Below, piece by piece: positions 37,303 to 46,845 of a stretch of 64,000 nucleotides of DNA (the first letter of the stretch is position 1; every line of letters begins with the position of its first letter). Under the pieces are notes generated by a model, which worked only from the letters and a program-made list of their open reading frames with translations, was not told the DNA's origin and did no database searches. The position numbers and the translations under genes were made by a program. The DNA comes from Filosporella fistucella (Eukaryota > Ascomycota > Leotiomycetes > Helotiales): assembly GCA_030077755.1 (NCBI GenBank), contig JAQJZZ010000020.1:1-64000 (forward strand). Reading direction: 5' to 3'.

Positions 37303-38478
37303 TTACATAACTTCTCCGTCAAATCTCACATATTTGATAGTTTGCCGCCAGAAAGTAAATGCCGCATGAATAGTTCCGTCCTCGCTTGCCACGATTGAGG
37401 GGTACGAGAGTTCCCTGTTGAGCTTCTGTTCACTATTGTTCGTCATGCAATAGCCATCCCCATCTTCAATAACTTTCGTGTTCCATGTCTTTCCGTCGTC
37501 ATCAGAAACTGCAAGACAAAGTGGAGCTCGTGGTGCTCCCCAGATTGCAACTTTGTCTCCATGCTTAGCCCCTTGATTGTTGCGGGTGTCTTCAGCTGGA
37601 GTAATATCATCGTAGAGTCCTTCTCTCTTTTCCTTGATACCCTTCCCTGACGAATGGTTGTACAAAAGAACAACCCGCCCACTTTTCAACACGGTGGCTC
37701 CAATTCCTGCATTTGGATTTGGCAAATCAGTGGCTTGTGGCTCACTCCAGTGAATTCCATCGTTTGATGATGCCGAATAGATGAAGTCCGCCCATCTGCT
37801 TCTGAAGAGACCGAGATAAGTCCCGCCTTTCAGGGGAACAATTGCCATGTGTACACATCCGAAGCTTTCCGGAACTTCTGTCTCCTCCCAAGTAGCTCCT
37901 CCATCTTTTGTAACCCTTACACACGAGATATCGTCATTCCCAATCCACCTTTCTCCGGGATCTGCTCTGCATTTGAAGACAGGAATAACCCAACTCCCGT
38001 CTTTCAGTACAATCATGGGTTGGCGAATAAACGTGCCTGGGTCATCGAATAAAGTTTCAATGTCTGCCCAGCTCAAGCCGCCGTCTGTAGATATCCTCTT
38101 TTTTACGATTGCGCTTTCTTGATTCCCACCATCTTGAGAGGTCCACAGGAGCCATATTGGACCCTCGGGTGAAAGAAACAAAACAGGGTTTTGCTCACTC
38201 CTACTCGGATCTTCACTCAACTTTTGAGCTGGCAACCATATGTCTGATTTATAAGAAAGACGTGAAACATAAATGCTGATATCTGGAATCCCTTCTTGCT
38301 TTCCGCCAAACCAAGCACAGAGAAGATCTCCATTAGGAAGCAATAGCAGGTTGGATGCATGGCTCTGAGTAGTTGTAGTAGGTAGGTATGATTCTGAGCG
38401 TGAATTCGACACTTGTTTGAGTGTTGTCGTGAGGGGAGGAATGGTCGATGCCTTGGTTTCAACTCTGCTGGGAGACAT
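37303..38478 (-). CDS. Sialidase-like BNR/Asp-box beta-propeller, intracellular
   Basis: Single exon, about 391 residues from the first ATG at 38478. Four Asp boxes (S/T-x-D-x-G-x-x-W) are visible: STDGGLSW, TKDGGATW, SNDGIHW and SDDDGKTW. An early Gly-rich AWFGGKQEG strand and FIRQPM and FRSRW stretches could supply the Arg residues of a sialidase-type site. This matches the BNR_2 (PF13088) six-bladed propeller family, annotated as exo-sialidase-like but covering enzymes on several acidic sugars. There is no signal peptide or membrane segment, so it should act in the cytosol. It diverges from the aldo-keto reductase at 38909 over a promoter with an inverted CGGGGT pair. Substrate unknown; KDN/KDO or a glycosylated sugar acid are possibilities given the aldolase nearby. 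Confidence 0.85.
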   Translation of the reverse strand: MSPSRVETKASTIPPLTTTLKQVSNSRSESYLPTTTTQSHASNLLLLPNGDLLCAWFGGKQEGIPDISIYVSRLSYKSDIWLPAQKLSEDPSRSEQNPVLFLSPEGPIWLLWTSQDGGNQESAIVKKRISTDGGLSWADIETLFDDPGTFIRQPMIVLKDGSWVIPVFKCRADPGERWIGNDDISCVRVTKDGGATWEETEVPESFGCVHMAIVPLKGGTYLGLFRSRWADFIYSASSNDGIHWSEPQATDLPNPNAGIGATVLKSGRVVLLYNHSSGKGIKEKREGLYDDITPAEDTRNNQGAKHGDKVAIWGAPRAPLCLAVSDDDGKTWNTKVIEDGDGYCMTNNSEQKLNRELSYPSIVASEDGTIHAAFTFWRQTIKYVRFDGEVM

Positions 38479-38687
38479 CTTGAAATCTTTTGATGGGGTT
38501 GAATTGATGAAGAACACATGCAAGCAAAGACACTTATCTACACTTGAGGGCCTTGAATTATGGTAACTTCCCTCTCAACGAGTTCTGCATATAATCTGAC
38601 TTCCTATTTTAAACCCGTATCGGGATAGTGCCCGTAGTTGTGAGGGTGGGATGGTAGCAATTGGACCCTTCGGACTTCTCTCCGGTG

Positions 38688-38711
38688 GCGGGGTTATGCG
38701 TACCCCGCGTT
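38688..38711. promoter_or_regulatory. Inverted CGGGGT pair in divergent promoter
   Basis: CGGGGT (38689-38694), seven bases, then ACCCCG (38702-38707), a near-perfect inverted repeat about 210 bp from both the BNR gene and the AKR start codons. The right arm extends to TACCCCGCGTT (38701-38711), an 11-mer found again at 43060-43070 before the transporter. Confidence 0.6.
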
Positions 38712-38908
38712 CTGTCGGGACAATCTTAGAGTCCGCCGCACTCTGTTGGTCCAGATAGCTAACTTAACAGAATGCTAGCAGCTGCAGCTACTGTCTGTAA
38801 GCAGACTTTATGGAAGACTATATCTGGCGGAAAGTGTGTTTCAAACTATAAGCTCTCTTGATCCGCCTCGAATTGCGGCTTTAGCGATAGTGAATTATCT
38901 TTACGAAT

Positions 38909-39979
38909 ATGGATTCTCTTCCAACGCATTTCACATTAAATACAGGAGCAAAAATTCCAGCAGTGGGATTTGGGACATGGAAGGCAGGTCTCGGAGGTAA
39001 GACTTAGCAGAGAGTTGAAGTTATGCGCTGACCAACTATTTTCCAGAGGCTGGGAAAGCCGTGGAGCTGGCATTCGAGGCTGGTTATCGACACTTTGTGA
39101 GTCCCTATTTTCCCGACACTTAAGTCAATCTGACTTGTTGTAGGATTGTGCACCTTTGTGTAAGATTGGATAGAGAATTGATGGTCTTGTTGCTAAATAG
39201 TGTCAGACGGGAATGAATCAGAAATCGGGAAGGTTTTCAAAGATACCAAAATACCACGTGAAGAATACTTCGTCACCACCAAACTCTGGTCTTCAGACCA
39301 TACTCGTGTTTTACATGCTCTCGAAAAATCGTTACAAGACCTCCAACTGAATTACGTTGATCTGTATCTCATGCACTGGCCAGTTACTCTAGATCCAAAC
39401 ACTGGTGCTGAGTATGGAAAAGAAGATCGAATAAATGGCCATTTGGAGGGATGGGACTTCAGGGACACATGGAGAGAGATGGAGAAACTTCTCGAAGGTG
39501 GAAAAGTGAAGGCTATTGGGGTTGCGAATTTCTCTACCACTAACCTGAATCTACTGCTGAAATCGGCAAAGGTCGTCCCAGCAGTAAATCAGACTGAATT
39601 GCATCCTTTCCTTCCTCAGGTAGCACTACACAAGCTTTGCCAAGAGAAAGGTATCCATCAGACAGCATTTGGACCACTTGGTGGGAGCGGCTCGACGCTT
39701 CATGAGGAACAGGTTGTGATCGGCATCGCTCAACAGAAGAGAAAATCTGCAGCCAATGTCCTCTTGAGCTGGGGGATCCAGAGCGGGTGGAGTGTGATAC
39801 CTAAAAGCACAAACGAGGGCCGTATACGAGATAATTTGAAGGGAGTTTTCTTGCTGGACGAAAAGGAAATGAAGGATCTGAATAACTTGGCCGCTGAAAA
39901 GGGAAGGAGATTCAATCAGCCAAATTGGGGCACAACTGTTTTCCATGATGACGAGGGTCTGAATTTAGCACATATATAA
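38909..39979 (+). CDS. Aldo/keto reductase (aldehyde reductase / GCY-type)
   Basis: Four exons: 38909-38996, 39047-39096, 39144-39159 and 39201-39979, about 310 residues. The N-terminus (LNTGAKIPAVGFGTWKAG) and GYRHFDCAPL carry the AKR Asp; the Lys is in FVTTKLW and the His in LYLMHWPV. The NADPH-binding end (VIPKSTNEGRIRDN) is typical. In my splice model the position five residues after the catalytic Asp, normally Tyr, reads Leu (DCAPLLSDGNE), and two extra residues follow. The intron there is only 41 bp, so either the splice site is unusual or the gene lost its acid/base residue. In sugar-acid pathways such reductases turn glyceraldehyde into glycerol, a plausible partner for the aldolase. 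Confidence 0.85.
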
Positions 39980-40083
39980 TAATTCAGATGCTTTAGCATC
40001 CACTTTGATATTTGCCTGAGCCTCAAATCCAACAAAACTGGTAACTGATGCTCCAATTTCCACAACTCAGAATCTCTCATCGT

Positions 40084-40444
40084 CTATACACATGGTGGTG
40101 GAAACATCTCAACAATCGCAGCGTTTATTGGTGCGGAGTGACATCCTGGGCAACGGCAGTACTAGAGAGAGTACTATCAGCGGTGCATGCATAACGCTTT
40201 TGTTAGGATTGAATATGGCGACTACCTTAGATGCTCCGGGCAAGATACTAGAACTGCCTTCAAATTCCACACACTTCACCAATGCTTCTTTCGTGACAGA
40301 TGCACGATGATCGAGAATCAGCTGCTCGATACACTGACTGGAGTTGATAACATCTAGGCATGCATAGTCGTTTTTAGGGCAGCCATCAATCAATGCGGAG
40401 ACAGAAGTAATAAGCATGTAAGGGAGGAATATTTGGAGATTCAT
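40084..40444 (-). CDS. Small secreted cysteine-rich protein (98 aa, 8 Cys)
   Basis: Two exons, 40444-40226 and 40161-40084, with a 64-bp GT-AG intron. The start ATG at 40442-40444 gives a signal peptide (MNLQIFLPYMLITSVSALIDG). The mature part has eight Cys: C22, C29, C38, C58 in exon 1 and C75, C77, C80, C97 in exon 2 (YCRCPGCHSAP). Using the acceptor at 40162-40163 restores the compact CRCPGC motif; reading straight on does not. Size, secretion signal and even Cys number fit a fungal apoplastic effector or defence-like protein. It does not match the CFEM spacing. It is tail-to-tail with the aldo-keto reductase, 104 bp apart. No function is known to me. Confidence 0.75.
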
Positions 40445-41154
40445 TGTGGAAGAAAGGTCTAGCTTTTCGCCTTTGGAGAAATTACAGACCGAATTGAATT
40501 CGTTTTGGAAAACGATATCTGGTATTTGTGCTGCTCTTCGAGCCTCAGACATCCCGAAGAGCCGTAAATTGGATTACACCCGAAGCAGTTTGACAATTTC
40601 GAGATAATATCGGCATATATCACTCCGGCTTGTCAACCGGTGGCACTCTCCAGTCGAGCCCCACACTCGGCACTTGAATTTGATGTCTATGCCTATGAGA
40701 ACGAGAACAGAATGATAACTTTCGATATTTTGGTGAAACCTACTATATAGATATTTACCCAGGGAGATTAGCCTTGTGGCTGCCGTCTTCAAATTAACAG
40801 GCGAATGAAGAGTGCAGCACATCTAAAGAAACGCCTGTATCGGAAAATCTGGCGAATACTTGGCAATTGGAACTCAAGGCGGGATTGTCATCGCAGGGGG
40901 CATTTATATGAAGTCTAGAGCGATATTCCTTATACACTAAAACCCCCTCAGAGTTATTTTGTGCCCCACTAACTTCACAATTCATCTGAGCATCATCACC
41001 GTCATTTTCGCGTCTACTATTACTCATATGCAAAATATCTTGAAATTTCAGCAAATAAGTCCTTGGTATATAACGCTATTTTCTAGTTTGAACACATCAC
41101 GTCTATACACGAAGTCCTGGTGATAACAGGTCAAAGTAGAAACCAAGAAACATA

Positions 41155-42456
41155 ATGAGGTGGACGATACTTCTCACTTTAGCGTTTGCTAAGCATATCA
41201 GCGCAGTTGTGAGATTTCATTGCTCCCAGCTGGTGACGGAAAGGTTGGACCCTCTGGTTAGCCCGGGATTGGTGCCTTCCAGTCATGTGCATCAAATAGT
41301 TGGCGGAGTAAGAAAATCAAACAAGTTTGGCTCTTCTGACAATTGGGCAGAACTCATTCAATGCCACAATGGATCCAAGCAAAGATATGCCAGGAGAATC
41401 AACATGTACATCGTGTCAATTCACGGAAGATTTCTCCAACTACTGGACTGCAGTACTATATTTCCGAGCACAAAATGGAACTTACAAACGTGTTCCACAG
41501 CTTGGTAACAACCAATTCGAAAGTGCAACCGGCGGCTTGACGGTGTATTATATGCAAGACCCCATCTATGATTCCCAGCAAAAGTCGAGAGTCACTGCTT
41601 TCAAACCAGTAAGTTATGCTTACAAAATTCTTCAGACGAAGATTCTAAAAAACAACAGGGCTTTCGAATGTTCATCGGCGACGTCAACGCCAGAGCCTTG
41701 GAAGAAGCTGCCCGTTTCCGCCAACTTACATACACTTGCATGGACACCTGGACCACTCGAGCTCCGGAGACGATGGCATTTCCAACTCGTCGGTGTAAGG
41801 AAGGCATTATGACCTCTCTTCGATTCCCGACATGCTGGGATGGCAAAAATCTTGATAGTCCCGACCATATGGCACATATGAGCTATCCTGAGACTGGGAC
41901 ATTCGAGAGCGCAGGGCCCTGTCCTGCCAGCCATCCTGTTCGCACATCTCAGGTAATGTTTGAGGTAGTGTGGGATACTAAGCCTTTCAATGGCCTCGAG
42001 TGGCCCAAAGATGGGTCAAATCCATTTGTCTGGTCGTTTGGAGATGCCACCGGCTTTGCGAATCACGCTGACTACGTCTTCGGCTGTAAGTACGCCTGGG
42101 ATGATCCCATCTTAGATAGTGTTCCAGATATGGCACCCCCAAGCACTGAACCAAGGACTTCTAGAAGAAAACTGACTTTGTGTGAATGACCAGGGAAAGG
42201 AAACGCATTACAGAAGATCCTGGATACACCTTGCTACTTCAACTGCCCCGAAGCGGGAGCCCCCACACAATCCATCCCAAATATGAACAAATGTACGCAG
42301 AAGCCAGTAGTTGACGAAGACATAGATGGATGTAAGTAGAACATAGTCCAATATCTTCGAAAGTCCATTACTCTTAGGTCATGCTAACAATTGTGTGACA
42401 ATTCAGGGCTTCCCTCTCTGCCAGGCGGCTATCAGTCACAGTATGCTCACGCCTGA
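41155..42456 (+). CDS. DUF1996-domain secreted protein
   Basis: Five exons: 41155-41307, 41351-41608, 41659-42085, 42194-42331 and 42407-42456, about 341 residues. A short hydrophobic N-terminus ending near HISAVV may be a signal peptide. The conserved DUF1996 core follows: RFHCSQLVTERLDPL, HVHQIVGGNSFN (across intron 1), ESTCTSC, then RFPTCWDGKNLDSPDH, GPCPASHPVR and FVWSFGD. It continues in DYVFGWKGNALQ (across intron 3) and ends in DGWLPSLPGG (across intron 4). Several conserved Cys suggest an extracellular fold. The domain is common in secreted fungal proteins, often with cell-wall-binding modules, but its activity is unknown. No WSC module is attached here. No CGGGGT site is seen upstream. 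Confidence 0.88.
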
Positions 42457-43437
42457 GTAGGAGGGAAACAGGATAAAAATTGAAATTGAGCAATCAGTAG
42501 CGGTGATGCACCTCTGATTTGAAGGCTTAAAGATTATAATGAAACCATTTAATTCAGTGTTACGGGAATCCCTCCTCGCGTCTTCGAGTAAAATTTGTGG
42601 TGTAGACAGAGTATTTTAGGGGTTCAAAGCCTGCAATTACAGGGGGTCGATCGCTGTAAGCTGAAGTGGCTTCGCTAGAGTCGAAATGACAATAGCCTGG
42701 AACTAATCTTCCATTCCATGAATCTTACAACACTTTTACTAGAAGTGGCCGTGAAGGGAGGTTATATTTAGATTCCTGAGGGAACAAAGAAGAAGAAAAA
42801 TTTCGTCTCCCACGACCGAAACGCGTTCATTGAGCGTAGACGCTTGTCTCTATGTAATGAACAAGTCAAACAAGCAAACACAATCAAGGAGGCCTTTGAT
42901 TTCGGTCGAGTACGAGTGCGAAGGAACCGCGATCAAATGTCGCTCGTGTCATGAATTGACTCTTAGCACAAACTAAATAACTCGAAGATCCTGACATCTC
43001 CATGCCGGCCTTCTCTCCGCAATGCTGACACTTGCCTGCTTGTCAATCTCCGCACCCCATACCCCGCGTTAGTGGAAACTTTATCTTGGCTCACGAGTCA
43101 TGGCTGCTACCAATTCTTCTTTCAATTCCTCAAGATCAGCGACCGGCGAGAAGTCCTATCCAAAATCCGAATTGATACTCATCATGCTAAACAGCACAGA
43201 CGTTTCCCCAGATTCCCCCGCATGTTTGGCTTTAGTACTAGACCGCTCCCAGGGGATATATGGTTTGGTTCCATCGTCAGTTTTGACATGATAAATCTCA
43301 AGTGGTTCATCTCATATTCTTTTTCATCATATCCCCTCGACACCAATTGATTTTGCAAATATTTGCCATCTGTGCTTGTTGTCAATCCAACTTGGGACAA
43401 ATAGTCAACCCCCGTTTGCCTCCACGAAAACTCCAAC
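42457..43437. other. Intergenic region before the transporter
   Basis: About 980 bp without a convincing gene. Short open frames (43072-43350 and 43182-43439) have no recognisable domain. The only notable element is the CGGGGT-type double site at 43051-43070. Confidence 0.5.
43051..43070. promoter_or_regulatory. Double CGGGGT-type site before the transporter
   Basis: CGCACCCCATACCCCGCGTT, about 370 bp before the start codon at 43438. It holds two ACCCC cores six bases apart, and its right half is the same 11-mer as at 38701-38711. Confidence 0.5.
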
Positions 43438-45222
43438 ATGGGCGGAGGAACCTCATTATGGGCGTCTCCGGACTACAAGACAGATCCTCGAGAGATCTTC
43501 AATAGAAAACTCTACTTTGTTGTTGGGGGTGCAATGCTTGCAGGGTGTTTCTATGGTATGTCAGTTCAGCTTGATTCTGAAATTCCATCTAACACAATCA
43601 GGGTTTGATACTGGAAATATCGGCGGTGTTTTGACCTTGAAGTCATTCAAAGAAGCATTTGGTTTTAATCACTTGACTACCGATGAAGCGGATGGACGAA
43701 AGGGGGATATTGCAGCTATGCGTAAGATATCCCCGTACCTTCAGTAGAACTCTCTAACAAGGCATAGTTGCTGCCGGTGGTTCAGTAGGAGCACTTCTGG
43801 CTGCTCCAGTTGCAGACTTCTTCGGCCGGAAAATCGCCCTCCTCACCTATGGCATCGTGTTCCTTGCCGGAGCTGTCATGCAAGAATTTCCCAACCTCCC
43901 TCTATTCATGGCTGGCCGATTCATCGCTGGTCTCGCTGTCGGAGCAACCTCAACTCTGACTCCAACCTTTCTTAGTGAATGGGCGCCAAGATCTATCCGA
44001 GGTTCATGTACAGCTTTGTATAATACAGCCATCATAACCTGCCTCGCACTCGCATTCTGGATCAACTATGGAGTCTCGAGATGGTCATATAATCCAAATG
44101 CACATTCAAACAAGCAGTGGCAGTTCTCACTTGGCGTCCAAATGATCCCAGGGGCCATTTTTGTTGGGATGATAGCTTTCGCTCCTGAAAGTGCTCGATA
44201 TTTGATCTCTCACAACAAGAGGGAGCAGGGTCTCAAGAACTTATGTTCCATTCGCAATATGGATGCCGACCACCCATATGTTGCGACGGAGTACAGAGAG
44301 ATTTGCGCCCAAGTCGATGCTGAACAGGAGATCAAGGCTGGGCATTCCTTCATCCAGATTCTCAAGGACATTTTTCTTAACGCTAGCAACCGACGTCGAT
44401 TCACCCTCGCCGTCCTTCTCTTCTTATTTCACAAGCTTACGGGCACGGACTCCATCAATTATTTCGCGCCAGAGATCTTCCAGATGATTGGGGTCAAAGG
44501 AACATCTACCAGTCTTCTCACGACTGGTGTCTACGGAATCGTCAAGTTGGCAGCAACTCTTATTTATGTGACTTTGATCATCGATCGAGTCGGCCGCCGT
44601 GTACCCCTTATGATTGGAGCCACGGTACAAGCCACTGCAATGATGTACATCGGATTGTACATCCGATTCGACAACCCCGCAAGTCATGCTGGCAATGGAG
44701 TAGCTGCTGGCGGTATCGTTGGGATCGTCTGGGTCTATATGTATGCTGTGGGTTGGTCCATCGGACATTCTGTGGCCCCTTATGTTGTTGCTGCAGAAAT
44801 TTTCCCTTCCCGAATTCGGTCCACTTGCATTGGCTTTTGTCTTTTTGTCAATTGGTAAGTGATCCAACAGCTTAACTCTGGGTAGCACTTACAAATACAG
44901 GATTGTGGACTATGGTATCACCAAAGCAACCCCCTCCATGATGACTCATATGGGCTATGGGACATTCATCTTCTTTGGAGTGTGTACTTATGTTGGTGTT
45001 GTGTGGATCTACTTCTGTCTCCCTGAGTTGAAGGGACGCTCCATCGAGTCTATGGATGATCTCTTCAGTAAATCATTGTGGACAATGTGGAAACATGCCT
45101 ACCCAACAGAGGAGGAGAAGATCAGACATGGAGTTTCACACCAAGTGAAGCTTGATGATATCGAGGCAGGAGAGCGCGTGGATGCAAAATATGTCGATAC
45201 CATCCATATCGAGAACAGATGA
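43438..45222 (+). CDS. MFS sugar porter
   Basis: Four exons: 43438-43555, 43602-43721, 43768-44854 and 44901-45222, about 548 residues; all three introns are 46 bp. Sugar-porter landmarks are present in order: CFYGFDTGNIGGVL in helix 1, ADFFGRK in the first cytoplasmic loop, PESARYLI after helix 6 (PESPRYL in the family), the FHKLTGTDSINYFAPEIF helix 7 motif, and RVGRR. Twelve hydrophobic segments are consistent with the length. The N-terminus is a short cytosolic tail. It is a plasma-membrane proton-linked transporter for a sugar or sugar acid. The shared promoter motif suggests it imports the substrate of the neighbouring cluster, which is inference. Confidence 0.92.
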
Positions 45223-46845
45223 GAGATCGAACTATATAATACTAGTCGGCTTGAATGGGGCAGTGAGATAATAAAGTAGACATGACAATATACATGAGCG
45301 TGAAAGCAGATCGATGCAATGAGCTTATGCGATTCCTTGAGCTGTGACACAATTCCTTGGCCACCAGTGAGAAGTGCACAATGTAACTTAAACTTTCAGC
45401 CCGCACTGAGAGGATTTCAAGCTGTAAAAAATGCGTACATTACCGCAACATTTTTTTGCGGCAAGAGCGCGGCTCAAACCATAATTAGAAAAGGAAACAA
45501 ATCATGCTTATAACAGAGAGAGAGAGACTGGATGACCATACAATTCAGTTTTCAAGGCCAGGTAGTGAAAACTGCTGTTGCAGTTTGTCCCCTTTTGACT
45601 GATGCAATTGGGGGTGCGACGTTAGGGACGAGAGTCCACTTCTTGTAAGTATGCTACTAGATGCTCCAAATCAAGACGTAAACATGATCATTTTCAAAAC
45701 CACTAGATGTCCCATTTCATATCAAAAACTGACCAAATATCAAATGTCCGCCTCAAAGGGCCTTGCATTTCGGCTTTCCCCGTTTTGGTGGAGAGACATT
45801 TGCAAGACATGCAGAACGTATGACAAAGTGTCACCAGCTTCTCGTTCCCGGCTTCGTTGCACCTCCTCTTCCTGACAACCTAAGCTCTCATGCTATCTTA
45901 TGTACCAATGAAACTCGCCTTGCTTTCTTCACTCAGTGGGTAGTTGAACGGGTTCTCTGTAGCTCAGAGTAGGGAAAGGTTTGCTACAACTGTTTGGTAT
46001 TTTGCCTATGGGTTTCGTATCTGAGGTCCTGTGTATGAATATTCCGACTTCCCCAACTTGGCTATCAGAGATTTCGCAGTTGAGATAGATAATCATATCT
46101 CCTCTCAAGTTCACATTGAGAGTACGCGAACCTTATCAATTGGTTGCGCTCGATTTCGATGCGATCATGCTCTGGATTCAGCGAAGGTCGCAACCATGCT
46201 GGCAGACGCAGTGAAGATTCTTTTCTTCGGTCGATTCTGTAGTAGATGGCGCAGTCAGTGTATCTCCGCAAAGCAACCTTGCCTACCGTCAATCTTGTCT
46301 GTTGGTTTCAGTGAGAGATTGCACTTGCATGAAATGGCTGAAGTATTCTGACATTGCCCCATGCATGCCTCTCATCCAAATGGTAATGGCATGGCGGACG
46401 AATATCTGAGCAGATATCTGGGCGTAGAAATGGGACAGTTTGATGCAAATACCTCAAATCATGTGGTAGAATTAGGGGTTGAAGGCAATGGAAGGTGAAC
46501 GGAGGAGAAGACGCGACCGCGACTTCCATTCAACCCCCACTCTTGCCGCTTGCACTGTCAGAACCTGCCAAGCCCTCCGGTATTACCAGATGTATTGGAA
46601 CCTAACAGCTTGCCCTCAACACCTGGAAGTACCGGATCACTGATAGATTTCCTAGAGCGCGAGCTCAATCATATTTGCATATCTCTACTTCTTACTTTCT
46701 CTTCACACTTCGAGAGTATCTTCAAACACGATCCAAACATCTCTCCAGCAGCCAGGTTTTAACCCCCACTTTCACATCAAGTGAACGGTTTCATTCGAAA
46801 CTTGCCTGGCACTGTGCAATACATCCTCGACACGAGGCGTCTTTG
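45223..46845. other. Long intergenic region, no gene recognised
   Basis: About 1.6 kb of ordinary composition. Several 60-100 codon frames occur on both strands but none shows a domain, a signal peptide followed by a coherent sequence, or consistent splicing. It may contain promoter DNA for the gamma-glutamyltranspeptidase gene. No transposon relics are seen. Confidence 0.5.

Noticed and set aside
38479..38523. N-terminal extension of the sialidase-like protein to 38523
   Set aside because: That frame would begin with TTG; the first ATG is 38478 and gives a sensible N-terminus. No signal peptide is gained either way.
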